A stretch of DNA of 64,000 bases, taken from Sphingomonas sp. (GTDB lineage Bacteria > Pseudomonadota > Alphaproteobacteria > Sphingomonadales > Sphingomonadaceae). The notes beneath the pieces were generated by a model. That model was not told where the DNA came from and made no database searches. It was given only the letters and a program-made list of their open reading frames with translations. The position numbers and the translations under genes were made by a program. This document shows, in pieces, positions 43,229 to 53,396 of this stretch. The stretch lies in NCBI RefSeq assembly GCF_017744835.1, contig NZ_JAGIAM010000001.1:806001-870000 (forward strand), in the 5' to 3' direction. Every line of letters begins with the position of its first letter. The stretch's first letter is position 1.

Positions 43229-43318
43229 GCCCCTGCTGTCCGAAACGCATGCGCGCCTGTCAACGGCCGGATCGTAATCCCCGGCAAATGGGTTTGCGCC
43301 ACAAGAGGAGGAACGACC

Positions 43319-43669
43319 ATGGCCTTCACCGGAAGCTGCCACTGCGGCGCCATCGCCTATACCGTCGACGAGGATCCGCCGACCAAGGCGCTCCAGTGCA
43401 ATTGCTCGATGTGCCGGCGCAAGGCGCCGCTCCATTATTTCACCACGCCCGACAAGTTCCGGCTCGAGACGAGCCGCGACGCGTTCGCCACCTATCGCTT
43501 CAACCATCTCGTCATCGCGCATCATTTCTGCAAAACCTGCGGCATCGCGCCCTTCGCCGAGGGCAATGGCGCCGACGGCAAGCCGATGGTCGAGATCAAC
43601 CTGCGCTGCGCCGACGGTATCGATCCCGAGGCACTGGAGATCCAGTTCTACGACGGCGCCAGCCGGTGA
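43319..43669 (+). CDS. GFA-family (CENP-V/GFA domain) protein
   Basis: 116 residues. Zinc-binding Cys are in GSCHCGAI (C7, C9), CNCSMC and FCKTCG, in the order of the glutathione-dependent formaldehyde-activating enzyme fold. Such proteins bind Zn, but only some use S-hydroxymethylglutathione; activity here is not assured. SD GAGGAGGAACG lies before the ATG. The stop overlaps the start of the DNA ligase (GTGA), so they are translationally coupled. Confidence 0.85.
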   Translation: MAFTGSCHCGAIAYTVDEDPPTKALQCNCSMCRRKAPLHYFTTPDKFRLETSRDAFATYRFNHLVIAHHFCKTCGIAPFAEGNGADGKPMVEINLRCADGIDPEALEIQFYDGASR

Positions 43670-44685
43670 TCGCACCCGGGCTCGAACCGATGGAAGCCAA
43701 GCTCGTCGAGGCGCTGCCCGACGGGACCGGCTGGCAGTTCGAGCCCAAATGGGACGGCTTCCGCTGCCTGGTGTTCAAGCAGGGCGGCGAGGTGTTCCTC
43801 CAGTCCAAATCGGGCAAGCCGCTCGGACGCTATTTCCCCGAAGTCGCGGCTGGAATCGCAGAACTGCCGATGGACCAGGTGGTGCTCGACGGCGAATTGC
43901 TGATTCCGGTGGGCGAGACGCTGTCTTTCGAAGCGCTCCAGATGCGGCTCCACCCGGCCGAGAGCCGCGTGCGCAGGCTTGCGGCCGAGACGCCGGCGCG
44001 GCTGATGCTGTTCGATTGCCTGTGGAGCGAGGGCGCGCTCGCCGACCGGCCGCTTACCGAACGCCGCGCCGCGCTCGAGCGCTTCCACGCCGCGCACGGA
44101 TCGCCGATGCTCCATCTGTCGCCCGCGACCGAGGACCCGGCGCTGGCGCAGCGCTGGCTCGATGCCGCCGGCGGTGCGCTCGACGGAGTCGTCGCCAAGC
44201 GGCTCGACGAGCCGTACCAGCCCGGCGAGCGCGCGATGCTCAAGGTCAAATGCCTGCGCACGGCCGACTGCGTAGTGGGCGGCTTCCGCTACGCCGCGAA
44301 GAAGCGCGAGGTCGGATCGCTACTGCTCGGCCTCTATGACGATGCCGGGCTGCTCCACCATGTCGGCTTCACGTCTGCGATCCCCGCCGCCGACCGGCCC
44401 GCGCTCACCGAGCGGCTCGAGGCGCTGGTCGAGCCGCCGGGCTTCACCGGCGACGCGCCGGGCGGGCCCAGCCGCTGGTCGACCGAGCGCACCGGCGAAT
44501 GGGAGCCGCTGCGCCCCGAGCTGGTCGCCGAGGTACGCTACGACCATGTCACCGGCCGCCGCTTCCGCCACGGCACCGGCTTCCTGCGCTGGCGCCCCGA
44601 CAAGGCGCCACGCCAATGCACGATGGAGCAACTGGGCGGCGAGGCGCGCCCCGCGCTGGTCGAGGCGGCGCTGGCGAAGGCTTGA
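43666..44685 (+). CDS. Stand-alone ATP-dependent DNA ligase (LigC/LigD ligase-domain type)
   Basis: About 339 residues. The nucleotidyltransferase lysine is in FEPKWDGFR (near residue 24). Motif III is VLDGELLI, motif [11 protein letters not shown], motif [14 protein letters not shown], and the OB-fold follows (about 230-339). There is no polymerase or nuclease domain and no Ku gene nearby. Such ligases act in base-excision or alternative end-joining repair. The GTG at 43666 gives [13 protein letters not shown], with a following Met as an alternative. It is coupled to the GFA gene and adjacent to ung. Confidence 0.88.
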   Translation: MIAPGLEPMEAKLVEALPDGTGWQFEPKWDGFRCLVFKQGGEVFLQSKSGKPLGRYFPEVAAGIAELPMDQVVLDGELLIPVGETLSFEALQMRLHPAESRVRRLAAETPARLMLFDCLWSEGALADRPLTERRAALERFHAAHGSPMLHLSPATEDPALAQRWLDAAGGALDGVVAKRLDEPYQPGERAMLKVKCLRTADCVVGGFRYAAKKREVGSLLLGLYDDAGLLHHVGFTSAIPAADRPALTERLEALVEPPGFTGDAPGGPSRWSTERTGEWEPLRPELVAEVRYDHVTGRRFRHGTGFLRWRPDKAPRQCTMEQLGGEARPALVEAALAKA

Positions 44686-44687
44686 CG

Positions 44688-45968
44688 TCAGCCGGCGCGG
44701 CGCAGGCGCGCGATGAAGAAGCCGTCGAGCCCGCCCTTGTCGGCCAGCGCTCCCGGCAACAGCCGCAGCGTGCCGTCCTCGCGTGCGCTCACACCTTCCG
44801 GCAGCTCGCCCGGCCGGACCGGCTCGACGCGGTACTCGCCATGCGCGGCGAGGAAGGCATCGAGGTGCGCCTCGCCTTCCTGCGGCTCGAGCGAGCAGGT
44901 CGAGAAGACCAGCACCCCGCCCGGCTTCACCCATTTGGCGGCGCGGTGGAGCAGCTTCGACTGGAGCTCGGCCATCTCGGCGATCAGCGCGGGGCCGACG
45001 CGGTGGAGCACGTCGGGATGCCGGCGGAAGATGCCGGTGGCGCTGCACGGCGCGTCGAGCAGCACCGCGTCGGCGGGCGCGTCGGGCTGCCATTTGAGCA
45101 GGTCCGCGGCGACCACGCGCGCGGCGAGGCCGGTGCGTTCCAGATTCTCGTGAAGTCGCGCCAGACGACTTTCCGAGACGTCGACCGCCGTCACTTCCCA
45201 GCCCGCCGCGGCGAGCTGGAGCGTCTTGCCGCCCGGCGCCGCGCACAGGTCGAGCGCGCTGCCCTTGCCCGGCCCGATCAGCCGCGCGGGAAGCGAAGCG
45301 GCGAGGTCCTGCACCCACCAGTCGCCTTCGGCATAGCCTTCGAGCGTCGGCACCGCCGCCTTTTCGTCGAGGCGGAGATGCCCCGCGATCAGGCTCGCAC
45401 CGGGGAGGTCGGGCGCCCGCGCCGGATCGCGCAGCGTCAGGTCGAGCGGCGGCGGCACTGCGATCGCGCGCTCGGCGTCCTCGATCATCTGGTCGCCCCA
45501 GGCGGCGTGCCAGCGCAACGCCACGGCGTCGGGGAGCGTCGGCGGTTCGGGCAATGTGGCGCCCTGCCGCATCAGCGCGCCGAACACGCCGTGGACCAGT
45601 TTCCGGGGGCCGCCGTCGACCAAGGGCAGCACCGTCGCGATCGCGGCATGGCCCGGCGTGCCGAGGGACAGCGCCTGGACGAGCGCGATGCGCAGCGCGA
45701 AGCGCGCCTTGGCGTCGTCGGGGAGCGGGCGCTGGGTCGCCGAATCGATCAGCGCGTCGAGATCGGGGAGCCGCCGCAGCGCCTCGGCCGCGATTGCATG
45801 CGCCAGCCCGCGATCGTTGGGCGCGAGCCCCTGCGCGGCCGAATCGAGCACTTGCTCGAGCGCGAGCCCGCGGCGCAGCACGGCGTCGAGCAGCTTGAGC
45901 GCGGCGCGGCGCGCGGGGACGCCGGGGGCGTCGCCCTGGGGGCGGGAAGGTCTTGCGGGTCGGGCCAT
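44688..45968 (-). CDS. rsmB: 16S rRNA m5C967 methyltransferase RsmB
   Basis: 426 residues. An N-terminal NusB-like helical domain (about 20-145) precedes the Rossmann methyltransferase domain. The SAM loop is DLCAAPGGKTLQLAAAG, the acid is in VTAVDVSESRL, and the catalytic Cys pair lies in LLDAPCSATGIFRRHPD and VFSTCSLEPQE. It methylates C967 of 16S rRNA. The stop is 2 bp from the convergent ligase stop. It starts 38 bp from the htpX stop on the same strand. Confidence 0.93.
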   Translation of the reverse strand: MARPARPSRPQGDAPGVPARRAALKLLDAVLRRGLALEQVLDSAAQGLAPNDRGLAHAIAAEALRRLPDLDALIDSATQRPLPDDAKARFALRIALVQALSLGTPGHAAIATVLPLVDGGPRKLVHGVFGALMRQGATLPEPPTLPDAVALRWHAAWGDQMIEDAERAIAVPPPLDLTLRDPARAPDLPGASLIAGHLRLDEKAAVPTLEGYAEGDWWVQDLAASLPARLIGPGKGSALDLCAAPGGKTLQLAAAGWEVTAVDVSESRLARLHENLERTGLAARVVAADLLKWQPDAPADAVLLDAPCSATGIFRRHPDVLHRVGPALIAEMAELQSKLLHRAAKWVKPGGVLVFSTCSLEPQEGEAHLDAFLAAHGEYRVEPVRPGELPEGVSAREDGTLRLLPGALADKGGLDGFFIARLRRAG

Positions 45969-46006
45969 GGCCTTTCCCTAGGAGCCGCGCCGCGCGAGGG
46001 AAAGGG

Positions 46007-46948
46007 TCAGCGGCGGCCGAGCGGATCGAGCGCGCTGGCGCGGCGGGACTTGCGCGTGACCGGCACGCTGGGACCGGCCGGCCGTCGCGGCGCCAGGCCC
46101 GGACCGCTTCCGCCGCCCATTTCGGCGGCCATCGCCTCCAGCGCGGCGATGCGATTGCCGGTGTCGGGGTGCGTCGAGAACATATTGTCGCCGCCGCCAC
46201 GCAGCCCGGGGACGATGTAGAGCTGCGCCGCCGCGGGCACGCGCTCGGCGACCGGATTGGGGATGCGCGCGGCGCCCTGCGCCAGCTTGGCCAGCGCCGA
46301 GGCGAGCGCGCGCGGATCACCCGAGATCTCGGCACCCGCGCGGTCGGCGCCATATTCGCGCGTGCGGCTGATCGCGAGCTGGACGATCATCGCCGCGAAG
46401 GGGGCGACGATCACGGCCGCCAGCCCGGCCATTCCGGCCCCGCGCCCGCCCGATCCGCGGAAGAACAGCCCGAAATTGGCGACCATCGAGATCGCACCCG
46501 CGATCGTCGCGACCATCGTCATGATCAGCGTGTCGCGGTTGCGGATATGGCCGAGCTCGTGCGCCATCACCGCGGCGACTTCCTCGCGGGTCAGCAGGTC
46601 GAGCAGCCCGGTGGTGGCCGCGACCGCGGCGTGCTGCGGGTTGCGGCCGGTGGCGAAGGCGTTGGGATGCGGCGAATCGATCACATAAACCTTGGGCATC
46701 GGCAGCTGCGCGCGGCGGCTCAGCTCCTCGACCAGCCCGACGAACTCGGGCGCCGAGCCGGCATCGACTTCGCGCGCGTGGTGCATCGACAGCACGATCT
46801 TGTCGGCGTTCCAGAAGGTGATCAGGTTCATGCCCGCCGCGAACACCAGCGCGATCAACGCGCCGCCGCTGCCGCCGAACATATAGCCCAGCGCCATGAA
46901 CAGCGCCGTCAGCGCCGCCAGAAGCATCGCCGTCTTGAACCCGTTCAC
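46007..46948 (-). CDS. htpX: Zinc metalloprotease HtpX (M48B)
   Basis: About 313 residues. Two N-terminal membrane helices (about 5-45), then [20 protein letters not shown] and the zinc motif [13 protein letters not shown] (HELGH). Two further hydrophobic segments and the third ligand region [14 protein letters not shown] follow, as in HtpX. It degrades misfolded membrane proteins. The GTG at 46948 ([13 protein letters not shown]) has GAGGAACC upstream. The C-terminal tail ([17 protein letters not shown]) is a low-complexity basic extension beyond the usual end. Confidence 0.93.
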   Translation of the reverse strand: MNGFKTAMLLAALTALFMALGYMFGGSGGALIALVFAAGMNLITFWNADKIVLSMHHAREVDAGSAPEFVGLVEELSRRAQLPMPKVYVIDSPHPNAFATGRNPQHAAVAATTGLLDLLTREEVAAVMAHELGHIRNRDTLIMTMVATIAGAISMVANFGLFFRGSGGRGAGMAGLAAVIVAPFAAMIVQLAISRTREYGADRAGAEISGDPRALASALAKLAQGAARIPNPVAERVPAAAQLYIVPGLRGGGDNMFSTHPDTGNRIAALEAMAAEMGGGSGPGLAPRRPAGPSVPVTRKSRRASALDPLGRR

Positions 46949-47004
46949 TTGACCCGGTTCCTCCTCGCCACAATGTGGGAGCCGAACCGCCAGGAAACAA
47001 TGCC

Positions 47005-47166
47005 ATGCGCCAGCGCCCCGACCATGTGAAACCGCCCGAATATCTCTCGAAGAGCCCGCCGGTGCCGCAGCCGGCGGAAGCGCCGGCGAAGGAGGGCGAT
47101 CCACTCGGCAAGAACCCCACGCGCTACGGCGACTGGGAGCTCAAGGGCATCGCGGTCGACTTCTAG
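47005..47166 (+). CDS. DUF1674/SDHAF4-like small protein
   Basis: 53 residues. The C-terminus [22 protein letters not shown] (seen here as [14 protein letters not shown] plus IAVDF) is the DUF1674 signature shared with mitochondrial succinate dehydrogenase assembly factor 4. The N-terminal half is Pro/Ala-rich and probably disordered. Expected partner is the flavinated SdhA subunit. The ATG at 47005 has AGGAAAC 7 bp upstream. It is divergent from htpX across 56 bp and ends 6 bp before the convergent DUF1697 stop. The sdh genes are not in the window. Confidence 0.85.
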   Translation: MRQRPDHVKPPEYLSKSPPVPQPAEAPAKEGDPLGKNPTRYGDWELKGIAVDF

Positions 47167-47171
47167 AAGCG

Positions 47172-47708
47172 TTATTCCCCCAGTGCCGCCTGCAGCTTGA
47201 GCACGGTGTTCCAGTTGCGCCCGGTATTGCCCTGCGCGAGCTTCGCCTTCGCCATCGCCGGGATCAGGTTCGAGCGGCCCTGCCCGTAGGGGAAGTCGGT
47301 GAACAGCTCGCGGCCGATCGCGACCATGCGCTCGGGGCCGTCATAGCTTTCCGCCAGCCGCGCGATCGCCGCCTTGTCCACCTCGTCGCGGTGGAAGGTC
47401 ACGACGAGGAAGCTCGGCCGCTCGCGCGCCGCCTCGGGAAAGGGGTTGGCGGCGACCACCGCGTCGAGCGCGGCGCGGTCGCGGACGTACACGTCGGACT
47501 TGAGCCCCGTCGCCTTCTCCAGCGCCACATGGAGTTCGCGCTCAAGGCTTTCGGCATCGCCATCTGCGTCGAACACGACATTGCCCGATGCGAGGATGGT
47601 CTTCACATTCGCGAAGCCCAGCCCCTCGACCACCGCCTTGAGCTCGGCCGATTTGAGCTGGCGCTTGCCGAGGTTGATCCCCCGCAGCATCGCCGCCCAG
47701 CGCTTCAC
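47172..47708 (-). CDS. DUF1697 family protein
   Basis: 178 residues. It starts with [20 protein letters not shown] and contains ILASGNVVFDADG and RSNLIPAMAKAKLAQGNTGRNW, the DUF1697 signatures. A crystal structure is known for the family but no activity. The GTG start overlaps the gpsA stop (GTGA), so translation is coupled. A longer frame upstream is out of register with gpsA and not conserved. Confidence 0.85.
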   Translation of the reverse strand: MKRWAAMLRGINLGKRQLKSAELKAVVEGLGFANVKTILASGNVVFDADGDAESLERELHVALEKATGLKSDVYVRDRAALDAVVAANPFPEAARERPSFLVVTFHRDEVDKAAIARLAESYDGPERMVAIGRELFTDFPYGQGRSNLIPAMAKAKLAQGNTGRNWNTVLKLQAALGE

Positions 47709-48691
47709 TGATGTTCCTCGCGGATCGGGCGGCTGAGCATCCCCTCGACCACTTCGCCCAGCGCCGCGCCTTCGAGCAGCGCATTGACGGCGTTGCACAT
47801 CGGCATCTCGACGCCCGCCGCGGCCGCGGCCTCGCGCAGCACCGGCGCGGTCGAGGCGCCCTCGGCGACGGTGCGGCGGTCGCAGAGCAGTTCGTCGGCG
47901 CTCTTGCCTTGTCCCAGCCCGACGCCGAGCGAGAAGTTGCGCGAATTGGTCGAAGTGCAGGTCAGCACCAGGTCGCCCAGCCCCGACAACCCGCCCAGCG
48001 TCTCGGCCTGCGCCCCGCGCGCCACGCCGAAGCGCGTCATCTCGGCAAAGCCCCGCGCGATCACCGCCGCGCGCGCGTTGAGCCCCAGCCCGGCGCCCTC
48101 GACCACCCCGCAGGCGATCGCGAGGACGTTCTTGACCGCGCCGCCGATCTCCGCGCCCACCGTGTCGTTCGAGACATAGGGGCGGAAGGTCGGCTGGCCG
48201 ATCAGCGCGGCGAGCGCGTGCGCGGTCTCGAGGTCGTCGGCCGCGAGCGTAACCGCGGTCGGCAGCCCGGCGGCGACTTCGTGCGCGAAAGTGGGTCCCG
48301 AGAGCACTGCGATAGGCGAATCGGCATGCACTTCGCGCGCGACTTCGTGGAGCAGCTTGTGGGTCCCCGCCTCGATTCCCTTCGAGCAGAGGATCAGCGG
48401 GCGCCCGCGCGCAGGCAACTGGCCGAGCACCGCGCGCATGTGCTGCGCGGGCGTGACCACCAGCACCACCTCGGCCTCGGCCAGGTCGGCAATGTCGCCG
48501 GTCGCGACGATCGCCTCCGAAAGCGGGCGTCCGGGCAGGAACAGCGCATTTTCGTGCTGCGCGTTGATGCCCTCGATCACTTCGGGCTCGCGCGCCCAGA
48601 GCCGCACCGCGCGGCCGCCCGAGGCGATCGCCTGCGCCAGCGCGGTGCCCCAGGCGCCGCCCCCCACTACGCCGATCGCGGCTTCGCTCAT
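47705..48691 (-). CDS. gpsA: Glycerol-3-phosphate dehydrogenase [NAD(P)+]
   Basis: 328 residues. It reduces dihydroxyacetone phosphate to sn-glycerol 3-phosphate for phospholipid synthesis. The dinucleotide loop is [17 protein letters not shown] (7-23), CSKGIE and [12 protein letters not shown] are substrate-site motifs, and [14 protein letters not shown] holds the catalytic Lys. [12 protein letters not shown] and the C-terminal helix complete the family. The ATG at 48691 overlaps the tsaD stop (ATGA), and the stop overlaps the DUF1697 start, giving a tsaD-gpsA-DUF1697 operon. Confidence 0.95.
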   Translation of the reverse strand: MSEAAIGVVGGGAWGTALAQAIASGGRAVRLWAREPEVIEGINAQHENALFLPGRPLSEAIVATGDIADLAEAEVVLVVTPAQHMRAVLGQLPARGRPLILCSKGIEAGTHKLLHEVAREVHADSPIAVLSGPTFAHEVAAGLPTAVTLAADDLETAHALAALIGQPTFRPYVSNDTVGAEIGGAVKNVLAIACGVVEGAGLGLNARAAVIARGFAEMTRFGVARGAQAETLGGLSGLGDLVLTCTSTNSRNFSLGVGLGQGKSADELLCDRRTVAEGASTAPVLREAAAAAGVEMPMCNAVNALLEGAALGEVVEGMLSRPIREEHQ

Positions 48692-49722
48692 GCCTTCACT
48701 CCTGCCCCGCGCACCTTCTCCGCGTCCGGATCGAGCGGCCAGCGCGCGCGCGCCGGCGTGTCGAGCGGATCGGTCAGCCCCGCGCCGAACCGCTCGGCGC
48801 CTGCCCAGCCGATCATCGCCGCATTGTCGGTGCAAAGCCACAGCGGCGGCGCGACGAAGCGCAGCCCATGGTCCGCCGCCAGCGTCTGCAGCGCCGCGCG
48901 CACCGCCTTGTTCGCCGCGACGCCGCCCGCCACGACCAGCGCGCTCGCCTCGACCTCGCCCAGCGCGCGGCGGGTGCGATCGACTAGGCAGTCGACCACC
49001 GCCTGCTGGAACGACGCCGCCAGATCCTCGGCGCTATGCTGCCCCACCGCACGCGCGACGGCGCTCTTGAGCCCGGCGAAGGAGAAATGCGGCTCGCCCG
49101 ATCCGACCAGCGGCCGGGGCAGCGGCACGGCTTTGGGATCGCCCTTCGCCGCCGCCTCCTCCACTGCCGGCCCGCCGGGAAACCCTAGGCCGAGCAGCTT
49201 GGCGGTCTTGTCGAACGCCTCGCCCGCGGCATCGTCGATCGTGGTGGCCAATCGACGGTAATCGCCCACCCCTTTGACCAGCAGCAGCTGGCAATGCCCG
49301 CCCGAGACGAGCAGCAGCAGATAGGGGAATTGCAGCTCGGGGTCGCTGAGCCGCGGCGAGAGCGCATGGCCCTCGAGATGGTTGACCGCCACCAGCGGCT
49401 TGCCGCTCGCCAGCGCCAGCGCCTTGCCGGTCACCAGCCCGACCATCACACCGCCGATCAGCCCCGGCCCCGCGGTCGCGGCGATCGCGTCGACTTCGTC
49501 GAGCCCGACGCCCGCTTCCTCCAGCGCCGCCTCGACCAGCGGGGCCAGCACCTCGACATGCGCGCGCGCCGCGATCTCGGGCACCACGCCGCCATAGGGC
49601 CGGTGCGCCGCCTCCTGCCGCGCCAGCTTGTGCGCCAGGATGCGGCCGTCGGTGGTGACGAGCGCCGCGGCGGTTTCGTCGCAGCTCGATTCGAGTCCCA
49701 GGATCAGCGCCATTGCATCCAT
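48688..49722 (-). CDS. tsaD: tRNA N6-threonylcarbamoyladenosine synthase subunit TsaD
   Basis: 344 residues. This ASKHA-fold enzyme, with TsaB, TsaE and TsaC, makes t6A37 on ANN-decoding tRNAs. [16 protein letters not shown] is the N-terminal signature, the metal-binding motif is VNHLEGHAL (H-x3-H), and [23 protein letters not shown] and [12 protein letters not shown] follow. Two start codons are possible (49722, with GGGG 6 bp upstream, or 49713). It is divergent from hemC with only 28 bp between starts. Confidence 0.95.
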   Translation of the reverse strand: MDAMALILGLESSCDETAAALVTTDGRILAHKLARQEAAHRPYGGVVPEIAARAHVEVLAPLVEAALEEAGVGLDEVDAIAATAGPGLIGGVMVGLVTGKALALASGKPLVAVNHLEGHALSPRLSDPELQFPYLLLLVSGGHCQLLLVKGVGDYRRLATTIDDAAGEAFDKTAKLLGLGFPGGPAVEEAAAKGDPKAVPLPRPLVGSGEPHFSFAGLKSAVARAVGQHSAEDLAASFQQAVVDCLVDRTRRALGEVEASALVVAGGVAANKAVRAALQTLAADHGLRFVAPPLWLCTDNAAMIGWAGAERFGAGLTDPLDTPARARWPLDPDAEKVRGAGVKA

Positions 49723-49750
49723 CTAGAACCCCGATGCATTAGCACAAGTG

Positions 49751-50665
49751 ATGCCCGTCTTTCGTCTTGGAACCCGCGGTTCGCCGCTTGCCCTCACTCA
49801 GGCCGGTCTCGTGCGCGACGCGCTCGTCGCCGCGCACCAGATCGCGCCCGCCGACATCGAGATCGTCGTGATCCGCACCACCGGCGACCAGGTGCAGGAC
49901 CGCGCCCTCGCCGAGATCGGCGGCAAGGCGCTGTGGACCAAGGAGCTCGACCGCGCGCTGCTCGAGGGCGAGATCGACGCCGCGGTCCATTCGATGAAGG
50001 ACGTCGAGACGATCCGCCCCGATGCCATCGCGATCGCCGCGATGCTGCCGCGCGCCGACGTGCGCGATCGGCTGGTCGGCGCCGAATCCTTCGAGGCGCT
50101 GCCCCAGGGCGCCGTGATCGGCACCAGCTCGCCGCGCCGCGCCGCGCAGGTCCGCCGGCTGCGCCCCGACCTCGAGACCGTGCTCTTCCGCGGCAATGTC
50201 GACACGCGCCTTGCCAAGCTCGCGGCGGGCGAGGCCGATGCCACGCTGCTCGCCTCGGCCGGGCTCGAGCGGCTGGGGCGTCATGACGTCGGCACGCCGA
50301 TTCCGCTCAACATCCTCCTCCCCGCGCCTGCGCAGGGCGCCGTCGGGATCGAGTGCCGCGCCGACGATTCGCACACCCGCCAGCTGCTCGCCGCGATCGA
50401 CGATCGGCAGACCCACGCCTGCGTCCTCGCCGAGCGCGCGCTGCTCGCCGCGCTCCAGGCCGATTGCCACTCGCCGGTCGCCGCGCTGGCGGTGCTCGAA
50501 GGCGCGATCCTGACGCTCAGCGCCGAGCTGCTGTCCGAGGACGGCAGCGCCTATGTCCATGCGCAGCTCGAAGGCGCGCCGCTCGACTCCGATCTGCCGC
50601 GCGCCGTCGCCGCAGACCTGCTCGCGCGCGCGCCCGATCCAGTGCGCAGGCTGTTCGGCGGATGA
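49751..50665 (+). CDS. hemC: Porphobilinogen deaminase (hydroxymethylbilane synthase)
   Basis: 304 residues from ATG 49751 (GTG 49748 would add one). It joins four porphobilinogen units into hydroxymethylbilane. [16 protein letters not shown] is the N-terminal signature, the active-site loop is [21 protein letters not shown] and [13 protein letters not shown] follow, and the dipyrromethane-anchoring Cys is in GADSHTRQ-side domain 3 ([12 protein letters not shown]). No clear Shine-Dalgarno sequence. The stop overlaps the hemD start (ATGA). Confidence 0.96.
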   Translation: MPVFRLGTRGSPLALTQAGLVRDALVAAHQIAPADIEIVVIRTTGDQVQDRALAEIGGKALWTKELDRALLEGEIDAAVHSMKDVETIRPDAIAIAAMLPRADVRDRLVGAESFEALPQGAVIGTSSPRRAAQVRRLRPDLETVLFRGNVDTRLAKLAAGEADATLLASAGLERLGRHDVGTPIPLNILLPAPAQGAVGIECRADDSHTRQLLAAIDDRQTHACVLAERALLAALQADCHSPVAALAVLEGAILTLSAELLSEDGSAYVHAQLEGAPLDSDLPRAVAADLLARAPDPVRRLFGG

Positions 50666-51330
50666 GCCGCGCCATCGCGGTGCTGCGGCCCGAGCCCGGC
50701 AACCGCGCCACTGCGGCGGCGATCGAGGGCCGCGGACGCCGCGCCATCCGCCTGCCGCTGTTCGAAGTCCGCCCGCTCCCCTGGACCGCGCCCGATCCTC
50801 GCGATTTCGACGCGCTGCTCCTCACCAGCGCCAATGCCGTGCGCCACGCCGGCCCCGCGCTCGCCGCGCTCGCGCCGCTTCCGGTGCATGCCGTCGGGCG
50901 GGCGACTGCCGAGGCGGCACGCCGCGCCGGGCTGCAGGTGGTCGCCGTCGGAGACGACGGCGCCGCCACGCTCGTCGCCGATGCGGAGAAGGCAGGCGTA
51001 CGCCGCGCGCTGCACCTCGCCGGGCGCGAGCGCACGCTGGAAGCCGGCGGAATCATCGCCGCGATCGTCACCGTCTACGCCAGCGAGCCGTTGCCGGTGC
51101 CACCCGAAGCGGTCGCCCGGCTCGCCGGCTCTGTGGCGCTGCTCCAGTCGACGCGCGCCGCGCACCGCCTCGCCGAGCTGGTTCCCCCACCCCGCCGCAG
51201 CGGCATCGCCCTCGCCGCCGTCAGCGCCAGGGCCGCCGCTGCGGCCGGCCCCGGCTGGCAACGCGTCGAGATCGCCGCCGACCCGAGCGCCGAGACACTG
51301 ATCGAGGCGGCGATCGCGCTCGCCGATTGA
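50662..51330 (+). CDS. hemD: Uroporphyrinogen-III synthase
   Basis: 222 residues. The two-domain HemD fold diverges strongly in sequence, but [20 protein letters not shown] at the start, [16 protein letters not shown] and [12 protein letters not shown] in the first third, and [17 protein letters not shown] plus [11 protein letters not shown] near the end are in the expected order. It closes and inverts ring D of hydroxymethylbilane. Position right after hemC, with overlapping ATGA, supports the call. It is followed 31 bp later by the mitofilin-like gene. Confidence 0.9.
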   Translation: MSRAIAVLRPEPGNRATAAAIEGRGRRAIRLPLFEVRPLPWTAPDPRDFDALLLTSANAVRHAGPALAALAPLPVHAVGRATAEAARRAGLQVVAVGDDGAATLVADAEKAGVRRALHLAGRERTLEAGGIIAAIVTVYASEPLPVPPEAVARLAGSVALLQSTRAAHRLAELVPPPRRSGIALAAVSARAAAAAGPGWQRVEIAADPSAETLIEAAIALAD

Positions 51331-51360
51331 CCGGGCGGGCGCCCCGGCGAATAAGGGGGC

Positions 51361-52194
51361 ATGAGCGACGAGCCCCGCGCGCCCGAGCCTGTCGAAGGCC
51401 CCGCCCGCAAGAACAGCCTGCTGATCGGCGCGATCGCCTTTGTCGGCGGCATCGCCGTGACTGCCGGCGCGATCCATTATTGGCCCCAGTCCGGCCTCCA
51501 GCCGCTGGTCTCGCCCACGGCGGAAGCCCCCGCCGAGCCCCAGCAGGTCCCCGCGCCGCTGCCCCCCGGCACCGACATGGCGACGCTCAGCGCGCGCGAG
51601 CAGGAGCTCGCCGCCCGCCTCGACCAGCTCGATCTTCGCCTGCGCCAGGTCGACGCCAGCGCGCGCTCGGCATCCGGCTATGCGACGCGCGCCGAACGGC
51701 TGATGCTCGCCTTCGCCGTGCGCCGCGCGATCGAGCGCGGCCAGCCGCTCGGCTATCTCGAGCAGCAGCTTCGCGAGCGCTTCGGCGAGACGCATGGCGC
51801 GGCCGTGGACGCGATCGTCCGCGCCGCCGCCGACCCGGTGACGCTCGAGGACCTGCGCCTCGCGCTCGACACGATCGCGCCGCGCCTCACCAGCGGCCCC
51901 AGCGACAGTTTCTGGGCGCACGCGCGCCGGCTGCTCACCGATCTGGTGGTGCTGCGCCAGGCCGAGTCGCCGAGCCCGCGCACCTCCGACCGGCTCCGTC
52001 GCGCGCGCACCGCGCTCGACCACGGCCAGGTCGAGGCCGCGCTCGCCGAAGTCGCGCATCTGCCCGGCGCCGCCAATGCCGAGAACTGGATCGCGGCCGC
52101 GCGGCGCTACATCGATGCCCGCAAGGGCCTCGCCGAGATCGAGAAGGCGGCGCTCGAAGCACCCGCCCCCGCACCGGCGGTCGCCGCGAACTGA
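51361..52194 (+). CDS. Mitofilin-like (Mic60/COG4223) membrane protein
   Basis: 277 residues. One N-terminal membrane helix (about 20-40, [20 protein letters not shown]) is followed by a Pro-rich spacer, a coiled-coil stretch (about 70-105, [20 protein letters not shown]) and a C-terminal helical region (about 175-265). The last region, with [19 protein letters not shown] and [19 protein letters not shown], resembles the mitofilin signature. Alphaproteobacterial Mic60 homologues sit next to hem genes and bend the inner membrane. Conserved placement after hemCD supports this. E. coli HemX is a different protein. Confidence 0.75.
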   Translation: MSDEPRAPEPVEGPARKNSLLIGAIAFVGGIAVTAGAIHYWPQSGLQPLVSPTAEAPAEPQQVPAPLPPGTDMATLSAREQELAARLDQLDLRLRQVDASARSASGYATRAERLMLAFAVRRAIERGQPLGYLEQQLRERFGETHGAAVDAIVRAAADPVTLEDLRLALDTIAPRLTSGPSDSFWAHARRLLTDLVVLRQAESPSPRTSDRLRRARTALDHGQVEAALAEVAHLPGAANAENWIAAARRYIDARKGLAEIEKAALEAPAPAPAVAAN

Positions 52195-52211
52195 GAGGAC
52201 AAGGGACAGAC

Positions 52212-53396
52212 ATGGCAGAAATGGGCCGGTTCGACTGGCAGGACCCGTTCGCGCTCGACGCGCAGCTCACCGACGAGGAGCGCATGGTCCGCGATGCCGC
52301 GCGCGACTATGCCCAGGGCGAGTTGCTGCCGCGCGTCACCAGCGCCTTTCTCGAGGAGCGCTTCGACCGCGAGATCATGTCGGAGATGGGCGCCCTCGGG
52401 CTGCTCGGCGCGACGATCCCCGAGGCCTATGGCGGCGCGGGCCTCGGCTATGTCGCGTACGGCCTCGTCGCGCGCGAAGTCGAGCGCGTCGATTCGGGCT
52501 ATCGCTCGGCGATGAGCGTGCAGAGTTCGCTCGTGATGCACCCGATCCACGCCTATGGCACCGAGGAACAGAAGCGCAGGTATCTGCCGAAGCTCGCCAC
52601 CGGCGAATGGGTCGGCTGCTTCGGCCTCACCGAGCCCGACGCAGGCTCCGACCCCGGCTCGATGCGCACCCGCGCGCAGAAGATCGACGGCGGCTATCGT
52701 CTGACCGGCGCCAAGATGTGGATCACCAACTCGCCGATTGCCGACGTGTTCGTGGTCTGGGCCAAGTCCGATGCGCACCAGGGCGCGATCAAGGGCTTCG
52801 TCCTCGAAAAGGGGATGAAGGGGCTTTCGGCGCCCAAGATCGAAGGCAAGCTGAGCTTGCGCGCCTCGATCACCGGCGAGATCGTGATGGACGGCGTCGA
52901 AGTCGGCGAGGACGCGCTGCTCCCCGAGGTGCAGGGATTGAAGGGTCCCTTCGGCTGCCTCAACCGCGCGCGCTACGGCATCGCCTGGGGCGCGATGGGC
53001 GCCGCCGAGGCCTGCATGCACGCCGCGCGGCAGTACACGCTCGACCGCGCCCAGTTCGGCAAGCCGCTCGCCGCCAACCAGCTCGTCCAGTTGAAGCTCG
53101 CCAACATGCAGACCGAGATCGCGCTCGGGCTCCAGGCGGCGCTGCGCGCGGGCCGCATGTTCGACGAAGGCACGCTCAGCCCCGACGCGATCAGCATCAT
53201 CAAACGCAACAATTGCGGCAAGGCGCTCGATATCGCCCGCGTCGCGCGCGACATGCACGGCGGCAACGGCATCTCGGCCGAGTTCCACGTCATGCGCCAC
53301 GCGATCAACCTCGAGACAGTCAACACCTATGAGGGCACGCACGACGTCCATGGGTTGATCCTCGGCCGTGCGATCACCGGGATCGCGGCGTTCTGA
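52212..53396 (+). CDS. Acyl-CoA dehydrogenase, glutaryl-CoA dehydrogenase type
   Basis: 394 residues. FAD acyl-CoA dehydrogenase. Signatures are [17 protein letters not shown] (substrate and FAD), [18 protein letters not shown], and the catalytic Glu374 in [16 protein letters not shown]. The combination [17 protein letters not shown] and [18 protein letters not shown] is characteristic of GcdH, which oxidises and decarboxylates glutaryl-CoA to crotonyl-CoA in lysine and tryptophan breakdown. SD AAGGGACAG precedes the ATG. A TGATG junction couples it to the GNAT gene. The CoA-transferase two genes down fits glutarate activation. Confidence 0.88.
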   Translation: MAEMGRFDWQDPFALDAQLTDEERMVRDAARDYAQGELLPRVTSAFLEERFDREIMSEMGALGLLGATIPEAYGGAGLGYVAYGLVAREVERVDSGYRSAMSVQSSLVMHPIHAYGTEEQKRRYLPKLATGEWVGCFGLTEPDAGSDPGSMRTRAQKIDGGYRLTGAKMWITNSPIADVFVVWAKSDAHQGAIKGFVLEKGMKGLSAPKIEGKLSLRASITGEIVMDGVEVGEDALLPEVQGLKGPFGCLNRARYGIAWGAMGAAEACMHAARQYTLDRAQFGKPLAANQLVQLKLANMQTEIALGLQAALRAGRMFDEGTLSPDAISIIKRNNCGKALDIARVARDMHGGNGISAEFHVMRHAINLETVNTYEGTHDVHGLILGRAITGIAAF

